Origin: Vagococcus penaei
GTDB lineage: Bacteria > Bacillota > Bacilli > Lactobacillales > Vagococcaceae
Direction: 5' to 3'
Assembly: GCF_001998885.1 (NCBI RefSeq)
Contig: NZ_CP019609.1
Span: 1,290,001 to 1,354,000 of the forward strand
Length of the DNA: 64,000 nucleotides
Part shown: positions 55,983-64,000 of the stretch, piece after piece
Position numbering within the stretch: position 1 is the first letter of the stretch
Layout: each line of letters opens with the position of its first letter
Program-made: the position numbers and the translations under genes
Notes under the pieces: model-generated
Seen by the model: only the letters and a program-made list of their open reading frames with translations
Told to the model about the DNA's origin: nothing
The model's database searches: none

Positions 55983-56507
55983 TTAATCATAATTAATTTT
56001 AAATTCTTGCATTGTTTTAACGTGTGTCATCAAATAGTTAGCGGCAATACCAATTGCAATACCTGCTAGAATGCCAATCCAAGATAAGACAGGTAAGTAG
56101 AGCATGACTGTCCAAGAACGTGCAATCCAACTAGCTACGAGAAGCTGGCCAACATTATGTAAAAAACCACCTAAGGCACTAATTCCAATCGTACTAATAC
56201 GTTTTGGCCCCAGTGATTTGACAAGTAGCATACCAAAGTAACTCAAGAGAGCCCCTGCAGCACTATACATTAGCGTTGAAATTGTTCCACCTAATAGTGT
56301 GGTTAGAAAAAGACGCATAATAACAAGTGTAAAACTATCTTTTGGTGGCATTGTGAAGAGTGCAATTACAGTAATTAAATTGGCTAAGCCGAGTTTTGCT
56401 CCTGGTGCAATGGCAAATGGAAAAGGAATCATGTTTTCTAATAGGCCAATGATTACACCTTGAGCAACGAGTAAAGCAATATAAATTAAGCGTTTATTTT
56501 TAGTCAT
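55983..56507 (-). CDS. eetB: Gx transporter family membrane protein (EetB-like)
   Basis: A 174-residue protein with five membrane segments (LLVAQGVIIGLLENMIPFP first, a Gly-rich last one) and the PFAIAPGAKLGLANLI motif of the Gx transporter/HepA-component family, called EetB in the Listeria EET locus. It is thought to be a membrane part of the electron transfer system, possibly with EetA. In Listeria eetA is adjacent; here it is not found. It sits between ndh2 and dmkB on the same strand. Confidence 0.82.
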   Translation of the reverse strand: MTKNKRLIYIALLVAQGVIIGLLENMIPFPFAIAPGAKLGLANLITVIALFTMPPKDSFTLVIMRLFLTTLLGGTISTLMYSAAGALLSYFGMLLVKSLGPKRISTIGISALGGFLHNVGQLLVASWIARSWTVMLYLPVLSWIGILAGIAIGIAANYLMTHVKTMQEFKINYD

Positions 56508-56632
56508 GGTGATTCTCCTAACATAGTGAGAATACTATTATTTTGCAGTTAGAGCAATTAAATTATATAAAATAAAGTTCTAGAAGTTATTCTTCTAGAA
56601 CTTTATTATGAGTCATTAACTTTGATTATGAC

Positions 56633-58573
56633 TTAGTGCCCATAGCGTGATTTAATGTCGCCATACCACCAGTTACCTAGTGTGCGTTGTAACCATGGGA
56701 TTACCCATTTGTCTAAACCAAAGGCACGTCCAGAACCGTTCATCAAGGCAAAGGCAACAAACAAGAACCAAATATTTACCCAGTAGAACATTCCTGATAG
56801 ACAGAACATAATAACCAGAACAATAGTTGCAGCATTGGCTAACCAAGTGAATAGACCAACGATGATTGCTAAGGCAATACAAATTTCAACAATTGTCATG
56901 AATTTTTGCATAAACAAAGCAACCTCTTGATTAGGCATCATGAATTTCATGATTGAACCAAACCAATCTGGCATCGACTTGAACACTGTCATTGGTGTTT
57001 CGCCATATGCATAACTTAAACCAAAGATAGGATCTGGGGCAGCGGCAGCGGCAGCGGCAGCCGCATCGACTGCACCAGTTGCGGCTGTTGTAGCTTCGGC
57101 AGCTGAGGCACCAGAAGTAGCATCAGCTGTTTGTTGTAGCCATGGGAATGGGAAGACAACAGTGTCTGTAAACCAAGAACCTTCACCAAACCAAGTGCTA
57201 GGTTTCAAGACTTGACCGTTACCAACAACTTTTTTCATGGATTCAACTAACCAAACAGCACCATAAAATACGCGTAGAGGTACTGACCATAAAACATTAC
57301 TATTACGTGAGGTGTGTCCACGGAAAATATTCCGTTCGTCTTTAATACGGAAGAATTCGTGCATGATGTATTGGAACATATAGTAGCCTGAACGAACGTC
57401 AAAGAAGTAACGCAAATTAATGATATGTTTCATTAACATAGCGAAAAAGCCACTCATATGAATCTTATCAAAGACACAGGCTACAGCATATTTTGAACCA
57501 ATTGATACCATGAAGCCATCATATTTGCCTTTATAGGCTTCTTTTTCACCACCAGCAATGGCAGCAATAATATTTTTTGCTGCACAGTGTCCTGTTTGCT
57601 CAGCTGCTTGAACGATTTGAGGTGTTGGACGGTTTTCTTTATCCGTTTCTTCGAAGTAAACCAAATCACCAACAACATAAATATTTTTATCTTCATAGCC
57701 TTTTGCTTGCATAAATTCATTGGCAACTAAGCGATTAGCACGGGCTTTTTCCATACCAAATTCTTCGGCATCGCTATTAGCCTTCACACCAGCTGTCCAA
57801 ATCAATGTATTCGTTGCAATTTTGTCACCAGATTTTAAGACAATATGATCTTCGGCAACTTCAACAATCGGTGTGTCTTTTAAAATTTGAACTTTTTTCT
57901 TAACTAAATATTTTTCAGCTTTTGCAGCATCGTTACGGTCAAGCATATTTAAAATAGTTGGAGCTGCTTCAACGACCAGTAAGCTAATATCATCAGGTGA
58001 AATTTTGTTGTCAAAAGCCAGACGATCTTTCCAGTCGATTAATTCACCGACCATTTCAATACCTGTAAAGCCTGAGCCACATACAACAAAGGTTAGCATC
58101 GCTTTGCGTTTTTCAGCATCCGGTTCTAGAGCTGCTAAAGCGACCGTACGCTCAATATGATGACGTAGCTTAATTGCATCTTCCATTGACCATAAAGTGA
58201 ATCCGTTTTCTTTAACTCCAGGTGTACCAAAGTCATTTGGCTCGCCACCCATTCCTAGAACAAGGTAATCAAATGCAAAAGACCCGTCTTGTGTTGTGAC
58301 AACTTTTTTCTCTTTATCAATAGTGACAACTTCGTCTGTGATAACACTCACATTCTTACGTTTGCAAAATAGACGGTGCAAATCATATTGAATAGCAGTT
58401 GGTTCAACACGCCCACCAGCAACTTCATGAAGTTCAGTCATCATGGTTTGATAAGAATGACGATCAATTAATGTAATATGAACATCATTTTTTTTCAATT
58501 TTTTCGACAGCATTTTAGTTGCTGCAACTCCGGAATATCCGGCACCAACAACAACGATTTCTGTTTTAGCCAT
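56633..58573 (-). CDS. ndh2: Type II NADH dehydrogenase with C-terminal membrane domain (Ndh2, EET)
   Basis: Ndh2 transfers electrons from NADH to demethylmenaquinone in the EET pathway. The 646-residue protein has an FAD-binding GAGYSGVAA motif (residues 10-18), an NAD-binding domain (VVCGSGFTGIE) and a quinone-side region in the first 400 residues. The C-terminal 200 residues contain an alanine-rich linker (TAATGAVDAAAAAAAAAPDP) and four or more membrane segments of the DoxX-like type, characteristic of EET-linked NADH dehydrogenases. The start is ATG 58573 after AAAGGAGAG; an upstream ATG at 58591 has no site. Divergent from pplA. Confidence 0.9.
   Translation of the reverse strand: MAKTEIVVVGAGYSGVAATKMLSKKLKKNDVHITLIDRHSYQTMMTELHEVAGGRVEPTAIQYDLHRLFCKRKNVSVITDEVVTIDKEKKVVTTQDGSFAFDYLVLGMGGEPNDFGTPGVKENGFTLWSMEDAIKLRHHIERTVALAALEPDAEKRKAMLTFVVCGSGFTGIEMVGELIDWKDRLAFDNKISPDDISLLVVEAAPTILNMLDRNDAAKAEKYLVKKKVQILKDTPIVEVAEDHIVLKSGDKIATNTLIWTAGVKANSDAEEFGMEKARANRLVANEFMQAKGYEDKNIYVVGDLVYFEETDKENRPTPQIVQAAEQTGHCAAKNIIAAIAGGEKEAYKGKYDGFMVSIGSKYAVACVFDKIHMSGFFAMLMKHIINLRYFFDVRSGYYMFQYIMHEFFRIKDERNIFRGHTSRNSNVLWSVPLRVFYGAVWLVESMKKVVGNGQVLKPSTWFGEGSWFTDTVVFPFPWLQQTADATSGASAAEATTAATGAVDAAAAAAAAAPDPIFGLSYAYGETPMTVFKSMPDWFGSIMKFMMPNQEVALFMQKFMTIVEICIALAIIVGLFTWLANAATIVLVIMFCLSGMFYWVNIWFLFVAFALMNGSGRAFGLDKWVIPWLQRTLGNWWYGDIKSRYGH
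57037..57064. repeat. Hexanucleotide repeat in ndh2 coding for the Ala linker
   Basis: AGCGGC is repeated about four times on the plus strand, coding for a nine-Ala run in the linker. Each unit adds two residues, so slippage would keep the frame. Confidence 0.75.
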
Positions 58574-58754
58574 ATTAACTCTCCTTTTCAATTTAAAATT
58601 AGAATAATAATGAAATAATAATAGCGATTACGTGAAAAAAAATACACAATCGATACCATTATATATTCTGTGATAAAAAAAGTCTATCGAAATCTGAATA
58701 GTTCACTAATAATATAGCTCAATTATATAAGAAAGGGGATGTTTCATTAGAAAA

Positions 58755-58772
58755 TTGTGAAAAAATTATCAA
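58755..58772. promoter_or_regulatory. Rex-like operator candidate in the ndh2-pplA intergenic region
   Basis: TTGTGA-AAAAAT-TATCAA resembles the redox-sensor Rex consensus TTGTGA-N6-TCACAA at ten of twelve positions. It lies in the 289-bp divergent region, 91 bp before pplA. The remainder is AT-rich with a TATACA box near 58799 as the probable pplA -10. Confidence 0.3.
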
Positions 58773-58862
58773 TAGGTTTGCATTTTTAGGATGTTTGTTA
58801 TACAATTTATTTTGTAAAAAGGTTTTCAAACAATTAAAAAATAAAAAAGGCAGGTATTTATT

Positions 58863-59420
58863 ATGAAAATGAAAAAACTGATTTCTAGTGTGACGCTATT
58901 AGCATTATCAACATTAGTATTAGCTGCTTGTGGCGATAAAAAAGACGATAAAAAAGACGAAGGAACAAAAGCTTCATCATCAGAAGTTGTAAAAACTGAA
59001 TCTTCTGAATCAAAAACATCTGATTCTAAATCAACTGCAAAAGCTGAATTAAAAGACGGTGAATACACATTAGAAGAAAAAAATGAAAATAATGGTTACC
59101 GTACAGTCTTTACAATTGTTGTGAAAGACGGCAAAATTGCTGAGTCTAAATATGACAATATCAACAAAGACGGCAAGTCAAAAACTGGTGACGCAGAATA
59201 TAACAAAATGATGAAAGAAAAATCTGGTACTTCACCAGACATCTTTATCCCAGAATTAAATAAAGCTTTAGAAGAAGCTCAAGATCCAGATGTAGTTGAT
59301 GTGGTTTCTGGTGCAACACATTCATCAAATTCTTTCAAAGATTACGCAAAACAATTAGTTGCAGCAGCTGAAAAAGGCGACACAGCTAAAATTGAAATTG
59401 ACAACAAAGTAGAAAAATAA
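58863..59420 (+). CDS. pplA: FMN-binding lipoprotein (PplA-like)
   Basis: A 185-residue membrane-anchored lipoprotein: signal with lipobox LAAC (Cys23), a Ser/Lys/Glu-rich linker (25-60), then one FMN-binding domain with D-x-x-SGATHSS, in which Thr152 is the likely attachment site. PplA carries FMN put on by an ApbE/FmnB enzyme and passes electrons to extracellular acceptors. Listeria PplA has two FMN domains; this protein has only one. The next gene encodes the FMN transferase. Confidence 0.9.
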   Translation: MKMKKLISSVTLLALSTLVLAACGDKKDDKKDEGTKASSSEVVKTESSESKTSDSKSTAKAELKDGEYTLEEKNENNGYRTVFTIVVKDGKIAESKYDNINKDGKSKTGDAEYNKMMKEKSGTSPDIFIPELNKALEEAQDPDVVDVVSGATHSSNSFKDYAKQLVAAAEKGDTAKIEIDNKVEK

Positions 59421-59557
59421 GTCACTGACTTCGTTCTTTTACAGGTTAAGAGTCACGATTAGCGACAAGTCCTATACCTAGGATTTGTCGCTATTTCTAT
59501 TAAAAAACGACTATGGTATAGTGTGTGTAATCATAAAATAAATTGGGGATGAAGAAC

Positions 59558-60625
59558 ATGCAAAAAAGAATAAACTGGTTGCTTTTGTTGCTACTTCCAG
59601 TACTCGTTGTTATAGGCATAACAGGTTGTGGTAAAAAAACAGAGCCGACCACAAAACTAAGGCAGGAACCTTATTCTGATCAGCAGTTTTTAATGGGGAC
59701 GTATGTGAAAGTACAAATTTTCGATGAGGATAAAAAAGATATCTTACCTAAAGTTTATGACCGTATCAAGGAATTGGATAAAAAAATTACGGTTAATGAG
59801 CCGGGTTCTGAAGTTGATGAGATTAATCAAAATGCGGGTGTTAAGCCAGTTAAAGTATCAGAAGATGTGTTTAGATTGATTCAAGAATCGGTTAAATATA
59901 GTGAAGAATCGTCTGGTGGGTTTGATTTAACGGTTGGACCAATTATACAACTTTGGCATATTGGGTTTGATGATGCACGTAAACCTAGTCAAGAAGAAAT
60001 TGATACCGCTCTAAAATTAGTTGATTACCATAAAGTTAAATTGGATGAAAAACAGCAGACAGTTTATTTAGAGGAAAAGGGAATGTCACTTGATTTAGGT
60101 GCGATTGCTAAGGGATTTATTACAGATGAAGCAATTAAAGTTTTAAAAACGAATGACGTGACGAGTGCTATTGTTGACTTAGGTGGTAACGTGTATGTAC
60201 TTGGTAATAGTCCCCGGGGAAAAGATGGCACATGGCGTGTTGGAATTCAAGATCCGAATGAAGCACGAAATACCGTTGTCGGTTCAGTTGCAGAGAAAAA
60301 TAAATCGTTGGTGACATCAGGCATCTATGAACGTAATTTAACAGTTGACGGTAAGACGTATCATCATTTGTTTAACCCAAAAACTGGCTATCCATTTGAA
60401 AACGATATTGCAGGAGTGACGATTATCTCAGATACTTCTATAGCAGGAGATGGTCTATCAACGGCTATTTTTTCAATGGGAGTTAAAAATGGCTTGGCTT
60501 TTGTTGAAAAACGTCCAGATGTCGAGGCAATTTTTGTTACTAAAGAGGATCATATTTATTTAAGTAAAGGTATACGTGATAATTTTAAGTTGAATGAGGA
60601 ATCACATTATGTGATTAAGCAGTGA
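59558..60625 (+). CDS. fmnB: FAD:protein FMN transferase (FmnB/ApbE), lipoprotein
   Basis: The enzyme splits FAD and attaches FMN to a Thr in target proteins such as PplA. The 355-residue protein has a lipoprotein signal with lipobox ITGC, the QQFLMGTYVK start of ApbE, SGGFDLTVGP, LDLGAIAKGF and the GDGLSTAIF motif with metal-binding residues. The start ATG 59558 is 9 bp after GGGG; TTG 59543 in the same frame is less plausible. It follows pplA by 137 bp. Confidence 0.92.
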   Translation: MQKRINWLLLLLLPVLVVIGITGCGKKTEPTTKLRQEPYSDQQFLMGTYVKVQIFDEDKKDILPKVYDRIKELDKKITVNEPGSEVDEINQNAGVKPVKVSEDVFRLIQESVKYSEESSGGFDLTVGPIIQLWHIGFDDARKPSQEEIDTALKLVDYHKVKLDEKQQTVYLEEKGMSLDLGAIAKGFITDEAIKVLKTNDVTSAIVDLGGNVYVLGNSPRGKDGTWRVGIQDPNEARNTVVGSVAEKNKSLVTSGIYERNLTVDGKTYHHLFNPKTGYPFENDIAGVTIISDTSIAGDGLSTAIFSMGVKNGLAFVEKRPDVEAIFVTKEDHIYLSKGIRDNFKLNEESHYVIKQ

Positions 60626-60660
60626 AAGAAGGTTTTGAGTAAAAATAAGGAGTTAGGGTT

Positions 60661-61602
60661 ATGACAGTTAAAGTATTTTTAGAATTAGTTGAAATTCGAA
60701 CTAAACTTGCAAGCTTGTTTCCATTCGTGATTGGCTGGTTATTTTCACTTTACTATTTTGAGCAGGTTAATATTGAAAATATGATTTTATTTTTTGCTGC
60801 CATGCTGTCATTTGATATGGCAACGACAGCAATTAATAATTTGATGGATTATAAAAAAGCTCATGATAATGAATACCAAAAAACGATGAATATTGTTGGT
60901 GTCGCTAGTTTGGATGTTAAGCATGTTTCGTGGCTTATTTACGGTATGATTGCCTTTTCTAGTGTGATTGGCTTAATCTTAACTTATCGGACAAGTTTAT
61001 TACTGCTTATGATGGGCGGTTTATGTTTTTTAATTGGAATTTTTTATACATTTGGACCTGTTCCATTATCTCGAATGCCTTTGGGCGAAATGTTTAGTGG
61101 CGTGACGATGGGGTTTGGTATTTTTTTCATCACTATCTATCTTAATATTGCGCACCTAGATATTATAACCTTTGTCTGGCAAGGGAATTTAATTGGTCTT
61201 TATGGTAATGTCTCCCAATTAGTCGCTATCGTTTGGGCTTCCTTGCCTTTGATTTTTACCATTGCTAACATCATGTTGGCTAATAACCTATGTGATTTAG
61301 ACCAAGATGTTAAAAATCATCGTTATACTTTACCGTTTTATCTTGGACGCGAGAATGGTATTCGTCTGTTTAATGTATTGATGTATGGATGTTACGCCAC
61401 TATTATCATTGGTATTATTTTTGGCGTATACCACTGGGTAATGTTTGTGGTTTTATTGACTTTACCGAAAATTAAAGCCAATACGCAATTATTTACTCAA
61501 AAACAAATTAAGTCTGAGACATTTAGTGTATCTATTAAAAATTTAGTTTTATTTAACGGTGCTCAAATTATTGGTTTACTACTTAGTATCGTATTACGCT
61601 AA
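60661..61602 (+). CDS. dmkA: 1,4-dihydroxy-2-naphthoate prenyltransferase (DmkA/UbiA family)
   Basis: This integral membrane protein joins DHNA to a polyprenyl chain to give demethylmenaquinone. The 313-residue protein has about eight membrane segments and the Asp-rich motif NNLMDYKKAHDNE near residue 60 (NxxxD type), with a second one NNLCDLDQDV near 210. The start has AAGGAGTTAGG before it. It lies 35 bp after fmnB. A terminator follows. Confidence 0.9.
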   Translation: MTVKVFLELVEIRTKLASLFPFVIGWLFSLYYFEQVNIENMILFFAAMLSFDMATTAINNLMDYKKAHDNEYQKTMNIVGVASLDVKHVSWLIYGMIAFSSVIGLILTYRTSLLLLMMGGLCFLIGIFYTFGPVPLSRMPLGEMFSGVTMGFGIFFITIYLNIAHLDIITFVWQGNLIGLYGNVSQLVAIVWASLPLIFTIANIMLANNLCDLDQDVKNHRYTLPFYLGRENGIRLFNVLMYGCYATIIIGIIFGVYHWVMFVVLLTLPKIKANTQLFTQKQIKSETFSVSIKNLVLFNGAQIIGLLLSIVLR

Positions 61603-61623
61603 TAGCCTGATAACTTATAAAAA

Positions 61624-61679
61624 AACAATTAATTATCAGTGACGTACAATCAATGTGCCTGATAATTAGTTGTTTTTTT
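61624..61679 (+). terminator. Terminator after dmkA
   Basis: Stem AACAATTAATTATCAG / CTGATAATTAGTTGTT with a 19-nt loop is followed by TTTTTTT. Confidence 0.88.
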
Positions 61680-61764
61680 AATTAAAGATACCTAAGTAAT
61701 TGTCAGATAGTCAAAATTTTTGGTATGATACGACTATTAGAGAGAGTTGTTGGAGGTGTATTGG

Positions 61765-62763
61765 ATGAAAGTGACAATTAAAGATATCGCAAGTATGGCT
61801 GGGGTTTCAACGACAACAGTATCGCAGATTTTAAATAATAAGGGGCAACGTTTTAGTGAAGAAACTAGACGTCGAGTCTTAAAGGCAGTTGCAGACACAG
61901 ATTATAGCCCAGATTATTTTGCTAAAAATATGGTACAAAAAGAATCCAAAACGGTGGGAATGATTGTACCAGATGTGACAGATTTATTTTTCTCGAAAGT
62001 AATTGAAGGTGTGGAATCATATTTGAATGAAAAAGATTACATGATTTTATTATGTAATTCAAAACACTCTGAAACAATGGAGCGGAAGTATATTAAACAA
62101 TTACAAAATCGTTCAGTTGCGGGGATTATTTTGGCTAGTCCCAATGCCATTGAACTCGAAAAATATATGCGTAGTTGTCCAAACATGCTAATTGACCGTG
62201 GATTAAATACACGTGAGCAAGGAAATATTTTAGTGGATGAATATGGCGGTTACTATGATGCAGTGCAATATTTAATCGATAATGGACATAAAAAAATTGG
62301 GATGCTAACTAATGAGTCTGGTTATTATGAAATGACTGACCGCTACCAAGCCTACTATGAGTGCTTACTAAACAATGGGTTAGATTATGATTCGTCCTTT
62401 ATTGAAGACGGCCCTGTCTCGATTCAAGGTGGTTATGAAGCAGCAACACGCTTACTTGCTCGTGAAAATTTGACAGCGCTTTGTTGTGGAAATGATCAGA
62501 TGGCAATTGGAGCATACCGAGCAGCTTTTGATAAAGGATTATCTATTCCTGATGACATTTCAATCGTTGGATTTGATAATCTTGAGATTACAGCATTTTT
62601 AAATCCACCTTTAACGACAGTGGATCAGCCAGCTTTTGAAATTGGCTATACAGCGGCAAAATTACTTTTCCGTGCGATTAATTTTCCTGAAGATCAAATT
62701 CCTAATATTAATTATGAGGCTAATTTAATTGTCCGAGCTAGTACAAAAAATATTGACAGATAG
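61765..62763 (+). CDS. LacI/RbsR-family transcriptional regulator
   Basis: A 332-residue repressor with an N-terminal helix-turn-helix and hinge (MKVTIKDIASMAGVSTTTVS, then SEETRRRVLKAV) and a periplasmic-binding-like sensor domain (GMIVPDVTDLFFSKVIEG, then NMLIDRGLN). A longer frame opens at 61747, but ATG 61765 follows TGGAGGTG. It is closest in style to RbsR, so a ribose or nucleoside ligand is possible. The two 18-20 bp palindromes between it and pdp are its likely operators. Confidence 0.87.
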   Translation: MKVTIKDIASMAGVSTTTVSQILNNKGQRFSEETRRRVLKAVADTDYSPDYFAKNMVQKESKTVGMIVPDVTDLFFSKVIEGVESYLNEKDYMILLCNSKHSETMERKYIKQLQNRSVAGIILASPNAIELEKYMRSCPNMLIDRGLNTREQGNILVDEYGGYYDAVQYLIDNGHKKIGMLTNESGYYEMTDRYQAYYECLLNNGLDYDSSFIEDGPVSIQGGYEAATRLLARENLTALCCGNDQMAIGAYRAAFDKGLSIPDDISIVGFDNLEITAFLNPPLTTVDQPAFEIGYTAAKLLFRAINFPEDQIPNINYEANLIVRASTKNIDR

Positions 62764-62782
62764 ACTAAGCTAATGTTATAGT
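62753..62782 (+). promoter_or_regulatory. Promoter of the pyrimidine phosphorylase gene
   Basis: TTGACA (62753-62758) overlaps the end of the LacI-family gene, and TATAGT (62777-62782) lies 18 bp away with an extended TG. Transcription would start near 62789. Confidence 0.7.
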
Positions 62783-62814
62783 CTAAATGTAAGCGCTATA
62801 TATACAAAAAAGAA

Positions 62815-62866
62815 CTTGTAAACCGCTTTACAAGTTTTATTAGTCAAAGTAAACCGCTTTACAAAG
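62815..62866 (+). promoter_or_regulatory. Paired LacI-family operators upstream of pdp
   Basis: CTTGTAAACCGCTTTACAAG at 62815-62834 and AAGTAAACCGCTTTACAAA at 62847-62865, centred 31 bp apart. Both are inverted repeats of GTAAA/TTTAC around CCGC. They lie downstream of the promoter. A cre-like TGTAAGCGCTATAT is at 62788-62801. Confidence 0.75.
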
Positions 62867-62894
62867 CGGACTAATGTATGGAGGTTTGTGCAAC

Positions 62895-64000
62895 ATGAGA
62901 GTAGTAGATATTATACAAAAGAAACGTGACCAAAGTGTTTTGTCACAAGAAGAAATTAACTTCTTAATTGATGGTTACACGGATGGTTCAATTCCAGATT
63001 ATCAGATGAGTGCCTTTTTAATGTCAGTTTTTTTCAACGACATGACAGATGAAGAAATTACTTACTTAACTATGGCTATGAGTCAATCAGGTGATATGAT
63101 TGATTTATCTGAAATTGAAGGCATTAAAGTAGATAAGCATTCAACTGGTGGTGTAGGTGATACTACAACATTAGTTTTAGCACCATTAGTTGCCTCGGTT
63201 GGAGCAGCCGTTGCTAAGATGAGTGGACGTGGCTTAGGTCATACAGGTGGAACGATTGATAAGCTAGAAGCAATTCCTGGTTTCCAAGTGGAAATTCCGA
63301 ATGATGAATTTATTAAGTTAGTAAATGAAAGTCATGTGGCAGTGACTGGTCAATCAGGCGACTTAGCGCCAGCTGATAAGAAAATTTATGCATTGCGTGA
63401 TGTGACTGCAACAGTTGATTCAATTCCGTTAATTGCAAGTTCTATTATGAGTAAAAAAATTGCTTCTGGAGCGGACGCTATTGTCTTAGATGTGACAACT
63501 GGTGATGGCGCTTTCATGAAGAATTTAGCCGATGCAGAACGATTAGCACATACAATGGTGCGTATTGGTAAATTAGCCAATCGTCAAACAATGGCAATTA
63601 TTTCTGATATGTCACAGCCTTTAGGTAACGCGATTGGAAATGCTAATGAGATCAAAGAAGCGATTGATGCTTTGAAAGGTGATGGCCCAGCTGACTTGAT
63701 GGAAATGGTTTATGTTTTAGGAAGTCAAATGGTTGTCTTAGCTAAAAAAGCTGATTCATTAGAAGAAGCACGTAAGATGCTTGAAGAAAGTATTGCTTCA
63801 GGTCAAGCACTCGATAAATTTAAAGAAATGATCCGTAACCAAGGTGGCGATGACTCTGTTGTTGACGATCCATCGAAATTACCACAACCTGCCTATTTGA
63901 TTGAGGTACCTGCTAAACGTAGTGGGGTTATCTCTAAAATAGTCGCTGATCAAGTTGGTGTGGCAGCAATGTTATTAGGAGCTGGACGACGCACTAAAGA
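62895..64000 (+). CDS. pdp: Pyrimidine-nucleoside phosphorylase, partial (C-terminal part outside window)
   Basis: The enzyme splits uridine, thymidine or deoxyuridine with phosphate in nucleoside salvage. The 368 codons present include the phosphate/thymidine signature [37 protein letters not shown], and [19 protein letters not shown]; the family is about 433 residues, so some 65 are cut off. ATG 62895 follows ATGGAGGTTTG. The upstream paired operators and LacI-family gene suggest repression relieved by a nucleoside or sugar phosphate. Confidence 0.95.
   Translation, partial: MRVVDIIQKKRDQSVLSQEEINFLIDGYTDGSIPDYQMSAFLMSVFFNDMTDEEITYLTMAMSQSGDMIDLSEIEGIKVDKHSTGGVGDTTTLVLAPLVASVGAAVAKMSGRGLGHTGGTIDKLEAIPGFQVEIPNDEFIKLVNESHVAVTGQSGDLAPADKKIYALRDVTATVDSIPLIASSIMSKKIASGADAIVLDVTTGDGAFMKNLADAERLAHTMVRIGKLANRQTMAIISDMSQPLGNAIGNANEIKEAIDALKGDGPADLMEMVYVLGSQMVVLAKKADSLEEARKMLEESIASGQALDKFKEMIRNQGGDDSVVDDPSKLPQPAYLIEVPAKRSGVISKIVADQVGVAAMLLGAGRRTK

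Overview
The window is chromosomal DNA of a low-GC Gram-positive bacterium and contains its replication origin. The gene content and order (rpmH - oriC - dnaA - dnaN - yaaA - recF - gyrB - gyrA on the right; rnpA, yidC, khpB/jag, mnmE, mnmG, rsmG, parA, parB on the left), AT-rich intergenic DNA, a T-box leader and strong AGGAGG ribosome-binding sites fit the Lactobacillales. Protein style and the accessory set suggest the Enterococcaceae (Enterococcus/Vagococcus-like); the genus is an inference from memory and was not tested.

Layout. 1-0.9 kb: start of the str operon (rpsL, partial rpsG, minus strand) behind a structured leader. 1.1-3.9 kb: rpiA-gpmA and a BrnQ-type branched-chain amino acid carrier. 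3.9-11.4 kb: a complete rRNA operon on the minus strand (16S-23S-5S) followed by 25 tRNA genes, seven of which form a duplicated block; two tandem promoters sit upstream of 16S. 11.6-16.2 kb: a VanRS-like two-component system, a serine D,D-carboxypeptidase and a membrane-anchored class C beta-lactamase-like hydrolase, which looks like a cell-wall module. 16.2-23.3 kb: T-box-controlled serS, guaB, a DUF1129 membrane protein, ychF, a DUF951 protein, parB and parA. 23.3-32.3 kb: rsmG, an oxalate decarboxylase inserted before mnmG, then mnmG-mnmE, khpB, yidC, rnpA, rpmH. 32.3-34.3 kb: bipartite oriC flanking dnaA, with DnaA boxes on both sides and a DnaA-trio-like unwinding element before dnaN. 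34.3-41.5 kb: dnaN, yaaA, recF, gyrB, gyrA. 41.5-47.3 kb: an accessory segment between gyrA and rpsF with a decayed small gene, orphan small proteins, a P-loop protein, a short-chain dehydrogenase, a methyltransferase, a polytopic DUF6056-like protein and a 41-codon gene inside a structured transcript. 47.5-53 kb: rpsF-ssb-rpsR, rplI-dnaB, purA, degV. 53-54.7 kb: an ABC-F ATPase. 55-61.6 kb: a flavin-based extracellular electron transfer (EET) cluster, arranged as two divergent arms. 61.7-64 kb: a LacI-family regulator and a pyrimidine nucleoside phosphorylase running off the window.

How it works together. Most genes left of dnaA read leftward and most to the right read rightward, so they are co-oriented with replication; rpiA-gpmA, the cell-wall module and serS are exceptions. 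ParA/ParB have two perfect parS sites and one near-perfect site within about 15 kb of dnaA. In the EET cluster a polyprenyl diphosphate synthase and a UbiA prenyltransferase would make demethylmenaquinone, Ndh2 would reduce it with NADH, and the ApbE-type transferase would attach FMN to the PplA-like lipoprotein outside the membrane. No phage, insertion sequence or CRISPR array was seen. The most interesting undescribed items are the 41-codon gene with its structured transcript, a possible regulatory RNA before mnmE, the rearranged EET locus without a local eetA, and the origin-proximal parS/DnaA-box arrangement.
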